The notes under the pieces: generated by a model
What the model was told of the DNA's origin: nothing
Databases searched by the model: none
What the model saw: the letters and a program-made list of their open reading frames with translations, nothing else
Assembly: GCF_036711975.1 (NCBI RefSeq)
Contig: NC_091975.1
Span: forward strand, 14,696,501-14,760,500
Direction: 5' to 3'
Length of the DNA: 64,000 nucleotides
Origin: Onthophagus taurus
Taxonomy: Eukaryota > Arthropoda > Insecta > Coleoptera > Scarabaeidae
Shown here: positions 43,561 to 54,879 of the stretch, piece after piece
Numbering within the stretch: position 1 is the stretch's first letter
Layout: every line of letters begins with the position of its first letter
Position numbers and translations under genes: made by a program

Positions 43561-44330
43561 TAATTCTGATGCGTATTTGAGACGCCATTTTGGACGCCAC
43601 CTAAAAGAACGTGGGTTTGCTTCGGCGCAGTTTATTGGATCTTCAACTATAAATAGTTCGCCCTCTCGCCGATTCACGTGGCGATCAGCTGTACACCATT
43701 CATCACTCTTGCTATTAACTATTAACTAGACAAGTACCCATCCATACAGCAACAACAACGACAACAACTGATATAATTTAAAGATAGGCTAATTTCCGAA
43801 AAACTTTTGTTTAGTCATTCTTTTGTTGATTTAGTAATTTAAAAAAAAAAGAAAGATTTTAATTTAAAAGAAAAATAATAATAATTTTATTGTTAATTTG
43901 TTTTGTTCACCTGTTCGCTCGATTTTTTTTGATTTCAATTTTTCTTTTGACACCAAAGGAGTGTCCATACATTATTGACTCAGCTGACTCAATTATAGTG
44001 TATTTTCTTTCTTTTCAGGTTATAGTTTTGATTCTATTTTTGGAGAATCTTTAGAGCGGTCACGTTTTTCTTTTGCGTTTTTTTATAAATAGTTTATCAT
44101 ATTCCAATTTAATTTAATAATCCTCTTTATTGGTCATAAACCAATATATTTTATGAAACCCAATATTTCTTTTCTAATCATTTATCTTATTATTCAATAT
44201 AGTTTCAAATCTCAACTGCAGGAGTTTGTCTTTTTATGTGTTTTGTTTAAACCTTTCGACTTGGTTTCGAACTTAGCTAGCTGTTCGAGGGAAATTAAGT
44301 TGGTGGGTATCGGTATAAGTTCGTGGCGCC
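43556..44330 (+). repeat. Possible LTR and leader of another retroelement
   Basis: Gypsy-1 RNase H sequence breaks off at about 43556, where TGTTATAATTCTGATGCG begins. A TATAAATAG box lies at 43648-43656, followed by T-rich DNA and a TGGCGCCC site at about 44323 that could prime reverse transcription. No second copy is present, so this is inference. Confidence 0.35.
43648..43656 (+). promoter_or_regulatory. TATA box-like motif
   Basis: TATAAATAG in an otherwise GC-richer stretch, possibly the promoter of the suspected LTR. Confidence 0.35.
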
Positions 44331-45520
44331 CTTTTATTAACATCGTAACCCCCCGTCTCCATTGAGTGAGCTGGAGCCCGTACCTATCCAACGTATTTGT
44401 GTTCTGTCTTTTGTAATTTAGGTAAACCCCCCTTTTGTTTTTATTGCCACAGCAGTAACCATACAAAGATTTTATATAAAAATCTTGGTAACCATAAATA
44501 TCTGGCGGATAAGTGATCCTGCCGATAATCTCACCGACAAAAATATCCGTACATTGTTATACAGTACAAACTAACTTATCTGCCACATAACGCTGCCGGG
44601 AAGTTTATCGGTATATTGTACAACCGGCCCTAAGTATAATAAATATAATATCGTAGTGATAAGTTTATTAATAAAAAATAAAAAAACCATAACTGTAAAA
44701 AGCAATAAACAAATAAAATAATAAAATAAATCATTCAAATTAAAATCGTAAATTGGCGTTCTCATTTTCTTACGTAGAACAAATTAATTTATTTAATATT
44801 AACTTGCAACTACAATGCTAATTGACAGTGGAAATTATTAAAGAAAAACAAAAATAAAGTATTAACTTGAACAATCTGTATCTTCCTTATTATTAACAAT
44901 TGGACTAACAAGTAACACCAGGGAAGTGCCATTCGCCGATTTTCTTGAAACTTGGCATACAAGTAGTGTATAAAAAAATATTCGACACGTATATCGTCAT
45001 ATCTGTCCGATCGCCGTTTTCACCCTTTCCGATTATTTTACGAATTATTTTTACGTTTGTTGCGAAATCATGTATCTAAGGGTTTTTGGGGTCGCTGATG
45101 ACGAATTTGATGTCCGTTTTCGAGAATTCAAAATGGCGAATCCAGAATGGCGTGCGCATTTTTTAAAAAATGGTACACCTTTGTTAAAAACTGCGACAAA
45201 TTTTTAAAAATGTAAGAAATGAGAACAATTTTAAAGCGAATTTCTAGAAAAATGGTTAATATTAAAAGTATCCCTAACAGTAGCGAATCATGGAAACTCA
45301 TCACTACAAGTAGTGATGCATGTAACAATCAAACCTTTCTTATTGTTAGCGTTACCCAGGGTAAAAGACGTGGACGTGATAGGGTTCTCATCCCACAGAA
45401 AATTGTATTAAAAAATTCTTCCAAGATACTGTATAAACGTCCAGCGGCTGAATGAATACAGCGGGAATCGTAAATTAGTAATAAATTAGTATTTGGATGT
45501 TTTTATTGCCTTTATCAATG
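44331..45520. other. No gene recognised
   Basis: AT-rich with phrases such as CCGTTTTCACCCTTTCC and GAATTCAAAATGGCGAAT that look repeat-derived. The frame at 45219-45455 is basic but unrecognised. Confidence 0.4.
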
Positions 45521-45782
45521 AGGAGGATTTTTCAAAAATATGAAAATTAGAAGAGTGTTAAAAAAAAATCGGTATCCGGAGCGTCATACAGAAAAACTTT
45601 TACTACACAAATTGTAGCAAATTGTAGCCTTAACACAATGGTCTGTAATATTTTTGCTCCCAGATGCATCAATGTGGAGAATTTTTCAAAAATATGAAAA
45701 TTAGAAGTGTTAAGAAAAATCGGTATCCGGAGCATGATACAGAAAAACTTTTACAACAAAAGTTGTAGCAAATTGTACCATT
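45521..45782. repeat. Direct repeat, two units of about 108 bp
   Basis: TTTTTCAAAAATATGAAAAT, ATCGGTATCCGGAGC and ATACAGAAAAACTTTTAC occur at 45528-45630 and again at 45684-45780. Confidence 0.85.
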
Positions 45783-46716
45783 GACCTTATTACTTTCCGC
45801 GGATCCACATCCCAGGTACGTGTAATGTTTCACTTGCTCTATCTCTCTTCCCTGCCACCTCCATTCCTCCTTCTTTCTTCTCCCCCCTTTGCAGAATTTC
45901 ATTATCATTGTTTTCGCGACGTTTAATCATCTTCTTCATCTCCTCCGCCTCTCTAGCTACAACCACAAAATCGTCCGCATACGCCAAGGCGTGCACTTTT
46001 GTTCCTCCTATCACCACCCCACCCATTTGCCCCTTCACAAGACTCTTTTCCAAGTCCGCCGTATATATTGCAATTGTGTGGGACTAATCGGGCACCCCTG
46101 TTTCAATCCCTTTGCCGTCCAGAATACCTCACTTAACTCTTCCCCCACTTTAACCTTGACTATCGTCTCCCTGTACATCTTCTTCACCCTCCCTATCAGT
46201 TGTTCAACTTCTTGTTCAACTCCCTATCTACGAGGTGTTTCAGAATGTATATACTGTCAATTGCCCCTCTTCCTTTCCTGAATCCCGCCTGCAAATCCAG
46301 CAACAATTCCCCCCTCTCCATTTCCTCTTCCAACCGCCCCAGCAGTATCTTTACATAAATTTTGAAAGTTGTATCCAACAGGGTGATTATAATTGCTCAC
46401 CACCCTTTTACTCCCCCTTTTTATACAGTGGGCATATTATCCCCATCCTCCACCTGTCCGGAAACCTTTCCTCCATCCATACGTCGTTTATTACCTTCCT
46501 TTGTTTCTTCTTCACTGTCTCCGTCGCCTCCAACCATGCTTCATTCTGGATCTCATCCTCTCCTGGCGCCCTTCCCCTCTTCAATCCCCTCAATCCTGCC
46601 TCCATTTCTTCCAGTATTATCTGTTCTCCTCCTTGCATCCCTCGCTCTCCCTCTACCAGTCTTCTGTCTTCCACCCCTTCCAACAATCCTATGAAGTAGG
46701 TTCTCCATTCAGTCAT
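45783..46716 (-). pseudogene. Non-LTR reverse transcriptase (family NL1)
   Basis: Minus strand, in order: RGRAPGEDEIQNEAWLEATE with RFPDRWRMGIICPLYKKGE (46408-46716), LQAGFRKGRGAIDSIYILKH (46196-46378), LAYADDFVVVAREAEEMKK with the catalytic YADD (45790-46053), and WQGREIEQVKHYTYLGCG. Frameshifts separate the blocks. The 5' endonuclease part is absent. Homology ends at about 45795; the C-terminal part of the same family is at 41200-41704. Confidence 0.85.
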
Positions 46717-47161
46717 TTATATATGTCTGCTGATTTCCTCTTAAATTATTAGATTAAAATTTTCTACTTTGTCGCCATTGAACATGGAGAAACAGTAATT
46801 CAATTTTTAACCATCCTCTATAAGCTACTCTGATACAACATATGACAATCTATTTGTTAGCATCTGAAAAGTAATCGTGCCAATTTAGAGCTTTTTTGAA
46901 AGAACGTGGGCTGAGATATGGGGTTTTAAAGAGTGTGGTGAAATTTGCCAAAAAACGCTTAAAACCAAAATAACTCGAAAACCAACAGTTCGCGTGGGGT
47001 TTTAAAAGTGATCGCTTTTCTCTCCTTAGGATTCCGATTTGGCCTTTGATTTCCAGGACTTTCCGTCCAGACGATCTTTCTAAGTTTCCCTGGGTAAGTC
47101 TATCCATTCGCTTACAGACGGTATGGCCCTGTCTCTGTAAAGATGATGTTTTAGAGTTTTA
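46717..47161. other. No gene recognised
   Basis: AT-rich flank with a piece near 46980-47105 (GTTTTAAAAGTGATCGCTTT, TTTCCAGGACTTTCC) that looks like repeat DNA. It ends in GTTGG, the BEL-3 target duplication. Confidence 0.4.
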
Positions 47162-47166
47162 GTTGG

Positions 47167-47397
47167 TGTTCGCGCGACAAATGTCGGGAATAATTGTAGG
47201 TGTTGATTCGAAAGAAAAATTGGAAAGTTCTTACTTGAATTGGGGTTCTAAGTTGAATTCTTCAGAGGATCGAATAAAAAAGCGTCGTTTTAATAACGAA
47301 TACAATAATGGCTGCTTGTTTTTATTTATAACATTTGAAATCGACAAAATTGTCATGGTTACATAAAATTTGGTTTGTTATTTGGGTTGCCTAAACA
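47167..47397 (-). repeat. BEL-3 3' LTR
   Basis: 231 bp, two differences from the partner at 52808-53038. Confidence 0.95.
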
Positions 47398-47524
47398 TTC
47401 CACCCACCAAAAAATATTATTTTTTAACAATTAATATTTGAATAATAATGACAATACAAAATACAATGATGAATTAAAAAAGAAAACAAATAAATAAATA
47501 GCGAAAAGAAATAAAATACAAAAT

Positions 47525-48470
47525 TCAATTGACGGGTAATACAGATAACTTTGCGACGGGGCGCATTAATCTTCCGTTAGCGGTCTTCACAACCACTACC
47601 CGTACAACGCCATCTTGCGCTGGATGTATTTCCACTACGCGTCCGATCGTCCATTGCAATGGGGGACGGTGTTCATCCTTAATGACCACCATGTCTCCCA
47701 TTTTAATCATAGGAGTGATTTTGTTCCATTTCATACGTTGCTGCAAGGTATGTAGATATTCAGTCCGCCAACGGCCCCAAAAATCTTGTACCATACGCTG
47801 CAGCAAATTCCAACGGTCGAGACGGTTTATTGGACTCTTGGTAAAGTCTGGACTAGGTAATTCCACATTTAACGGTTCCAAACATAAAAAATGTGATGGT
47901 GTCAAGGGCAGCAAGTCGTTGGGATCGCTTGACAAAGGGCATAACGGTCTTGAGTTTAACACTGCTTCGATTTGAGTTATCACCGTGTACACTTCTTCGA
48001 AGGTAAGTATTTGTTCTCCAATTACTCTTAATAAATGACTCTTCACAGATTTGACCCCAGCTTCAACCAATCCGTTAAAGTGAGGTGCTCCTGGAGGGTG
48101 GAAATGCCACTGAATGCCGAAAGTCGAACCAGTAGCTTCGGCAATCTCTTTTAACTTGTTGTTCGCTCCAATAAAATTAGTTCCTTGGTCACTATACAAA
48201 TTGATGCAATTCCCTCTTCTAGAGAGGAATCTTCGGAGAGCCGCGATGAAAGCATCAGTCGTAAGATCTGTAACCAACTCCAGATGAACAGCTTTAGTAG
48301 ACATACAAAGAAAAATACACAGATACGATTTTACAGAACGAGATCCCCGTGATCGGTTCATGGTAGTACGTATGGGACCTGCAAAATCGAGAAATCGCTG
48401 CTGAGAATGCCTTCACTTCTGATATTCTGTACTTTGGTAGGTCGGCCATCAATGGAACTTGTGGCCGTGG
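47525..48470 (-). pseudogene. BEL-3 integrase
   Basis: Minus strand. The catalytic core is complete: D in DFAGPIRTT (about 48376-48390), D in NLYSDQGTNFIGA, E in FNGLVEAGVKSVKSHL, followed by the C-terminal RWNLLQRMVQDFWGRWRTEY and the basic DNA-binding end (RLMRPVAKLSVLPVN). A frameshift near 48480 separates it from the upstream pol frame, where the zinc-binding motif (HPGQRTLHGLL) lies. Confidence 0.9.
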
Positions 48471-48472
48471 AT

Positions 48473-50869
48473 TCATCCGGAAACATCTGATGCATTTAAA
48501 TAACACGCGATGGATTGCTCTTCGCGGAGACAGGATCCAATACCTTGAGCCAATAATCCATGAAGGGTGCGTTGACCAGGATGTAAATATTCACGATGAA
48601 TTGTTTCGATTATTAATTCACTTAGTCTTGAATCACACGGCAGTAATAAAGGATGTTTATGTTCGTATGGTATATCCGAATGTCTTAATCGTCCACCCAC
48701 CCTGAGCAACCCGTCACGATCGATGAAGGGTGTGAGTTTACGAAAGGGTTTTGTTACCAACTGGTTTTTGATAAGAGCATTGAAGACACACGAAAAATGT
48801 TGATTTTGAACATGTTTTATGAGAACATAAAGTGAATCTTGCAGTTCAAATTGTGAAAATGATGAGAATAAATTAACGTTGCGGTTTTTCTTAGAAAGTA
48901 GAATAAACCGTCTTATGTACGAAATAATTCTTTGGATTTTTGATAAGGAAGAAAATTTAGTAAGTAAGTGATCCAGAAAATGTGTTTGATTTTCCCCACA
49001 ATTTACTAAAATAGGTTTGCTCTCTTTAGCAATTGCTTCATTATTTTCATATTTGAAAATGGGGTTAACTGGACACTGATCGGAATCTTCTTTCAACCAT
49101 GATGGACCATTCCACCAAAGATTAAAAGATGACAATTGACTTGGACATAAACCACGGGAACCACAATCGGCTGGATTATCATGAGAAGGCACATAACGCC
49201 AAGATGAGGGAGGTAATGCGTTTTGTATATGAGAGACTCTGTTGGCTACGAAGATTTTCCATCTACACGGAGCTGAATGAAGCCAGTGAAGTACCACTTG
49301 TGAATCGGTCCACGCAACGACTAAATCGACAGGTAAATTCGACAGTGTGTTGGTGATTGATGAAAATAAATCGGCCAACAAGGTGGCTCCACAAAGTTCC
49401 AGTCGAGGGACTGAAATCGTCTTTAAAGGGGCCACACGTGATTTGGCGCAAACGAACGAAGTCGTTATGAGATTGGATGTGGAACATCTAAGGTATGCGA
49501 CAGCGCAGTAACCCGTTTGCGATGCATCACAGAAAAGGTGAAGTTGGATGTGTTCGGGTTGATCAGGAATGATCAAACGAGGTAAATGAATATCGGATAA
49601 TAAACTAAGATTATGTTTAAAGGTTTTCCATTCGGAATGGATGCTTGACGGGGGCGATTCATCCCAATCGAGATGAAGGGACCATAATTGTTGAATGAAA
49701 TGCTTGGCTTTAAATGTGCATGGTGTTAGAAATCCGAGCGGATCAAAAATCCTAGCAATGTCTGATAAGATGGTTCTCTTATTGCAAGGTGATTCACGGG
49801 ACGTATATGAAAAGGAAAACTGATCGGAGCAAGGATCCCACTGAAGACCGAGGACCTTAACGGAACATGTTTCATCATAGTCCATGGAGATGGGTCGTTG
49901 TAAATCGGATTCGGAAACCGCAGTTAGAACATCAAGGTTATTACTGGCCCATTTTCTTAATTTAAACCCGCCTTTGTTGAGAAGGTTTATTAATTCTTGT
50001 TGTAGCGTAAGTGTCTCATTAATAGTGGAAGCTCCAGTGACAATGTCATCAACGTAAACGTTGTGTTTCAGTACATGGGAAGCTTTAGGATAGTCATTTG
50101 AGTACACATTAGCCAATTCAAGAATTGTTCTGAGAGCTAAGAACGGTGCTGAAGAAACGCCATAAGTAACCGTGTTTAATTGATATGACTGTACCGGTTC
50201 TTCAGGGGAAAAACGCCATAAAATGTTTTGAAATGTTCGATCTGAAGGGGAGATTAAAATCTGCCGGTACATCTGCTGAATATCACAAGTGAATGCGTAT
50301 TTAAAAAATCGGAAATTGATTAAAATATTAACGATACTCTGTTGCAATTTTGGACCAATCAACAGAACATCATTTAACGATTTGCCATTAGATGATAACG
50401 CAGAGGCATCAAAGACTACTCTAAATTTTGACAATTGATTATCATCACGAATTATGCAATGATGAGGAATATAATATTTAATAGACGTAATATCTGGAGA
50501 AGGAATGAGGGACATATGATTAGTCTCAAGATAATCTCTCATGAAATCAACGTATTTTTTATGTAACGACACATTTTTCAGTAGGCGATTTTCCAATAAA
50601 GTAAATCTTTTTAAGGCGATGTTGTATGAATTTCCCAGAACAGATTCATCCTTCTTGAAGGGTAAAGATACGATGAATCTTCCGGATACGTCTCGTCGAT
50701 AAGTATTCTTGTAGTGATCTTCACATTGTTCTTCTTCTAAAGACATTGTTTTATTTTCAGAAATTGATTCCAATTCCCAAAAACGTTGAATTACTGAATC
50801 AATAGAATCATCAGTCGTAGAAACGCAAGTTGATAATGAAGTCGATGTCGATAATTGAGATTTTCCCAT
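48473..50869 (-). CDS. BEL-3 pol: RT, RNase H and integrase N-terminus
   Basis: An open frame of 798 codons. RT shows FTCDIQQMYRQILISPS, YQLNTVTYGVSSAPFL and the active-site YVDDIVTGAS. RNase H shows LFCDASQTGYCAVAYL, VPRLELCGATLLADL, AWTDSQVVLHWL and HDNPADCGSRG. The integrase zinc region starts near the end, then a frameshift stops it. Pol begins with ATG in TAATG, overlapping the stop of the upstream frame. This may be a real restart arrangement or simply a frameshift. Confidence 0.88.
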   Translation of the reverse strand: MGKSQLSTSTSLSTCVSTTDDSIDSVIQRFWELESISENKTMSLEEEQCEDHYKNTYRRDVSGRFIVSLPFKKDESVLGNSYNIALKRFTLLENRLLKNVSLHKKYVDFMRDYLETNHMSLIPSPDITSIKYYIPHHCIIRDDNQLSKFRVVFDASALSSNGKSLNDVLLIGPKLQQSIVNILINFRFFKYAFTCDIQQMYRQILISPSDRTFQNILWRFSPEEPVQSYQLNTVTYGVSSAPFLALRTILELANVYSNDYPKASHVLKHNVYVDDIVTGASTINETLTLQQELINLLNKGGFKLRKWASNNLDVLTAVSESDLQRPISMDYDETCSVKVLGLQWDPCSDQFSFSYTSRESPCNKRTILSDIARIFDPLGFLTPCTFKAKHFIQQLWSLHLDWDESPPSSIHSEWKTFKHNLSLLSDIHLPRLIIPDQPEHIQLHLFCDASQTGYCAVAYLRCSTSNLITTSFVCAKSRVAPLKTISVPRLELCGATLLADLFSSITNTLSNLPVDLVVAWTDSQVVLHWLHSAPCRWKIFVANRVSHIQNALPPSSWRYVPSHDNPADCGSRGLCPSQLSSFNLWWNGPSWLKEDSDQCPVNPIFKYENNEAIAKESKPILVNCGENQTHFLDHLLTKFSSLSKIQRIISYIRRFILLSKKNRNVNLFSSFSQFELQDSLYVLIKHVQNQHFSCVFNALIKNQLVTKPFRKLTPFIDRDGLLRVGGRLRHSDIPYEHKHPLLLPCDSRLSELIIETIHREYLHPGQRTLHGLLAQGIGSCLREEQSIACYLNASDVSG

Positions 50870-52585
50870 TAATATCCATCCAAAGACGGAATGTAAAGCA
50901 ATAGGTTCTGACCACCGCAGACACGACCACCAGTAAAAATTTGAGGAACTAATTCTGCTCCCAATAGTAGAGCAACATCTTTGACTGAGGTATTATGTTC
51001 AGGATGAAAATCCAAACATTTAAGATGATCGTATGAATTAATGATACGTGATAATGAAGGTTGAGCAGAACAAATAGACGGAGTAACAATGGCTTTCAGA
51101 TCACAAGAGAAATTTTGGGATTGACAAGATTGAATCTTGCAATTAACGATGCCCTTATTACAAATTGATGTCATAGAGTTCAATCCATGAATCTCCAATG
51201 AATGACTTTTACGTGGCAACCGAAGTCTTTGCGATAGTTTGGTGGTAATAAAATTAGACATGCTCCCAGAGTCTAATAAAGCTCTTGCCAAATGAAGTCG
51301 ACCAAAATGATCACGAATCTGTACGAACGCGATAGGTAAAATGACCTGATGATTAGCGCCTTCTATGGATACGTTGCCATTATTACATGCAGTCGTCCCT
51401 ACATGCATAGTTGGTTGCTTCTTAGTTTCAAAATGTAGCAATGTGTGATGACGTTGATCGCAGGAATGACAGCGATAATTGGATGTACAAGAACTTGTAT
51501 TGTGATTTTTGTTTAAGCAGTTGCGACAGAGATTGTGATCTCTTGCTATGGATAATCTTTCTGAAGCTGATTTTGCAAGAAACTTAGAACAACGATATAT
51601 TGAATGTGATTCCGGGCATAATATGCATTTAAAAGATAGTTTTACATCTTCAGTTTTGAGGTTAACCGATGTTTTGCCACGATAATTTTGAAAAGGTTTG
51701 TTTTTGTTCATGGAAAGTTTATCAGATGTGAGTAACACTGAATCGAAAGCCTTTGCTTGGTTTTCTAGGAAATTAATTAATTGAAGGTACGTTGGAATTT
51801 CAAAGGTGGTATGTTCGGATTCAAACTTGGTTTTTGTAGAAATGTTTAACTTCTGAAGAAGAATATTAAACAAAAGAAAGTCCCATTGATCAACGGGAAA
51901 ATTAAGCATCCGAAAACCGTCTATATTTTCTTTCAAGGTATCTATTAAAAACCTAAAAGATTTCGATGACTCTTCTTGTATTGGTTTCAGAGCAACGATC
52001 TCGTTAAAATATAAAGAGACGTTTATTCTGGTACCTCCCCTTTAACGAGTTATAGGCAATTATATAGTTGTCATTGGTCACAGGAAGACCTTTTATTAAA
52101 TTTAACGCTTCTCCGGACAGTGAAGTGAGAAGATATTGATATTTGGCTACGGCTGATAATGAATCATTGTCATTAATCATTGTATTAAATAAATCGAAAA
52201 AGGTCGGCCAATTTTTGTAATTGCCGTCAAAAACAGGAATTATGATTTTGTTTAGTTTTGGACATGATTGCGGAATAGGAATAGGTGCAGGTGACGATTT
52301 AATTTTTATAAGGATCGATTTGATGGTAAAATAAGCTTTATCAACTTCTTTCCTTACCTCATCATGTTGTGGGAAGTCACCATCTGAGATAAAACCCATG
52401 ATCTGGTTGTGAATGTCTTGAAATTGATCATAAACAGTATCAACGCGGTCTGCCCGTGCAGAAAAGATACATTTATCTTCTTCCGAGATCAAGTTTTGGC
52501 CGTAGGTAAGAGTTTCATTTAATCTATTAAGCAAACTAGTCCTTTTTAAAACGGCCTTTTGTAATTTATCAGTTGTCGTTGTCAT
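50870..52585 (-). pseudogene. BEL-3 gag and protease
   Basis: Minus strand, ATG at 52585 (MTTTTDKLQKAVLKRTSLLN). Gag core IIPVFDGNYKNWPTFFDLF and RYQNKR, then a one-base frameshift near 52004, then zinc knuckles CILCPESHSIYRC, CRNCLNKNHNTSSC and CHSCDQRHHTLLH. The protease active site is ALLDSGSMSNFIT. The frame ends just before the pol ATG. Confidence 0.88.
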
Positions 52586-52783
52586 GGTGAATAAATAAAT
52601 TCAAAATAAACGAAATTAAATATAAATTAAGGGAAAAGGAATCTCGGAAACAGCGTCGTGCGTCCGGATCACCCCAAGGTACCGGGAATTAAAGCGCGGC
52701 AACGAAGGGCCCAACAACGCACGCTGGCGAAGATGTGTCCGATAACCGGGGAAAAGAGAAAATACCGACAATCCGGTAATACC

Positions 52784-52804
52784 GACAATCCGGCTCGAAG
52801 GACC
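52784..52804 (-). promoter_or_regulatory. BEL-3 primer-binding site
   Basis: On the minus strand TGGTCCTTCGAGCCGGAT lies 3 bp inside the 5' LTR. The same word marks the BEL-2 leader at 34698-34715. Confidence 0.8.
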
Positions 52805-52807
52805 AAA

Positions 52808-53038
52808 TGTTCGCGCGACAAATGTCGGGAATAATTGTAGGTGTTGGTTCGAAAGAAAAATTGGAAAGTTCTTACTTGAATTGGGGTTCTAAGTTGAATT
52901 CTTCAGAGGATCGAATAAAAAAGCGTCGTTTTAATAACGAATACAATAATGGCTGCTTGTTTTTATTTATAACATTTGAAATCGACAAAATTGTCATGGT
53001 TACATAAAATTTAGTTTGTTATTTGGGTTGCCTAAACA
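52808..53038 (-). repeat. BEL-3 5' LTR
   Basis: 231 bp, two differences from the 3' LTR. Confidence 0.95.
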
Positions 53039-53043
53039 GTTGG

Positions 53044-53697
53044 TTTTATATTTTGTTTTCTTTTTGTTAATTTTTTCAATATAGTTATGTTAGTAATTTA
53101 CTTCAGCATGTTTTCTTTTGTTTTTTTTAAATATTTTTTTTATTAATCCTAACTCCGTTTAAAAGGGGAGAAACGCCTCCATGGGGAAGCAGCGCCGGCA
53201 GTAATTCATATTGGCTCATTTAAATTTTTAGTTTTTTTTTTTCATTTAAAATTTTGATAACGACTTCTGGTCACTTCCCCGCCAGGGTTGTTACAATGGA
53301 AACGCTAGGTACCAATAACTTTTGTCAAAGTCAACATATTTTTTTACGTATAATTTAAAGGTGCAATGAAAACTACAGCATTCCATTTAAAATAACGAAG
53401 TTATGGTCTACTTCCGGTGAGTGGAGGCCATCTTGAAAATGTTTTAGACCGAAAGTTCCATATGAACAACCCATCCTATCAAAATTTCAAATCTCTGTGA
53501 ATAGTGGAACCTGAAAAACTTCTAACGAACCAGTTACGTGAGACACCTGGTATATTTTAATAATTAAAATTTTTTGTAACAGGAAATACTGATATTAAAT
53601 ATAAAACTTATGCAATAAATAATTAATATTTGCTATCAGCTTAAGTAGAAGACTCTGTATATCGTACAATTAGAATAATTTAAGTCAACTAAAATTA
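53044..53697. other. No gene recognised
   Basis: AT-rich; a phrase near 53400-53560 (TGGTCTACTTCCGGTGAGTG, GAGACACCTGGTATATTTTA) resembles the ends of dispersed repeats. No coding signal. Confidence 0.4.
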
Positions 53698-53734
53698 TAT
53701 AAGTACGAAGGCTTCCACGGTCGGTGTTAATTAA

Positions 53735-53985
53735 ACTAATACTAGAACTAACACTAGCACTATCACTAGAACAAACTCTAGAGCTACAACTAGAAACTTT
53801 CGTGTTCGAAGTGCTTCTTCGAACTTGTTTCTGAAGAAGTTTGCAACATGGCATTCGAAACGTTACACATTTTTTCAATAATCGCACGGCTTAATCCGAC
53901 AGTTTCTAGTTCTAGGTCCAGTGTTAGTTTCTGTGATAGTTGTAGTGTTAGTTCCAGTTTTAGTTTAACTATAATTATAATTTCA
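53735..53985. repeat. Degenerate ACTAGAACTAAC-type repeats in two orientations
   Basis: Short units of ACTAG(A/C)AC(T/A)A dominate 53735-53800, and the complementary words (CTAGTTCTAG, GTGTTAGTTC) dominate 53905-53985, giving an imperfect inverted arrangement around a GAAGTGCTTCTTCGAAC core. Confidence 0.6.
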
Positions 53986-54221
53986 AACTTTTTCATTGAA
54001 CATAGTGAACAATAGAATGAATTGTTTATCATTCTTATAACAACCGATTTGACTGCATCAACACAACCATTTTTCATGCAAATTATGAATGCAGAAGAAA
54101 AATTATGCTAAATTTAAAACAATAATCTCTTTATTAATCTCTCTTTAATAATTGATTCCAGAAAATTACAATAATATTATCTTATAGTTTTGATATGTTG
54201 TATCATAAACTACAATCTTTA

Positions 54222-54465
54222 AACTAATAAATTCCAAATTAAATAATAGGTTTGTAAAGCGCCTTTTGTAATCTATAATGATTAAAGTGATGTTTTGATA
54301 TACATCACCTGCATATTCTAATTACTTACTTTTAATTAGTATTATCAAAGGATAAATTTCGCAAATTATAGTTGCAACAATTAGAATGTTTCCAGGCCTC
54401 CCTTTCCACTCAAAGTCGGTTAAATATGAAATTTTCACAAACATCTTTCCAGTAAGTAAAAACAA
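54222..54465 (-). pseudogene. Odorant receptor D, exon 1 and start of exon 2
   Basis: Minus strand. Exon 1 (about 54465-54330) reads YLTDFEWKGRPGNILIVATI then ICEIYPLIILIK and ends with a GTAAGT donor. A TTATAG acceptor and exon 2 follow at 54272 (NYKRRFTNLLFNLEFIS). Intron phase and the ATTACAA exon start are the same as in receptors A, B and C. Homology ends at about 54222, where dispersed repeat family 4 begins. The first residues of exon 1 cannot be aligned with the other copies. Confidence 0.75.
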
Positions 54466-54879
54466 TTGATTTTTAATCGAAGGCGTTTTCTTTTTGCTGT
54501 TGTTTGGGTCATAAACATGAAATATTCATCGAGAGTAAAACAATGTCAAGTGAATTGAAATTGATCCATTAAACCCGCATTTGCAATATTTTTTTCATTC
54601 GTTTTATGATGTAATAATATAATCATTTACACCGGCCGTGAAAGCCTTCGTACTTATAATCATTTATCGTTGGACGTTTTACAAATGTTAGTTATATTTA
54701 AAAATTTTGACTATTTCGTGTTATGTAAAGTTAAAACTGTACCATAAAAATGAGTCATACTGGTTTCAATTCCGAGCACCCACTTAATTTTGAGTCATTT
54801 ACAAACTATACTATGAGAATTATGACTGTTAAACAATATTTTTCTATATATTTCCTTAATTTGGGAAAGTGGAAGATGT

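Larger units (their letters stand above)
47167..53038 (-). mobile_element. BEL/Pao LTR retrotransposon (BEL-3), complete and young
   Basis: The element is 5,872 bp. LTRs of 231 bp at 47167-47397 and 52808-53038 differ at two positions. They start TGTTCGCGCG and end CCTAAACA on the plus strand. GTTGG flanks both sides (47162-47166, 53039-53043), a 5-bp target duplication usual for the family. The internal region has gag, protease, RT, RNase H and integrase on the minus strand, with three frame breaks. Confidence 0.96.
53700..54656. mobile_element. Candidate TIR element carrying a receptor fragment
   Basis: TAAGTACGAAGGCTTCCACG at the left and its near complement at the right form inverted repeats of about 26 bp with two mismatches. 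TA lies on both sides (53698-53699, 54657-54658). The 957-bp interior holds a short degenerate repeat array and the exon 1/exon 2 junction of an odorant receptor. No transposase is present. Mobility is inferred only. Confidence 0.5.

Noticed and set aside
45219-45455. Basic 78-codon frame
   Set aside because: No homology, no neighbours, surrounded by repeat DNA.
52807-53007. Small protein encoded in both BEL-3 LTRs
   Set aside because: The same 66-codon frame in both copies simply reflects LTR identity; no domain or start context supports a gene.
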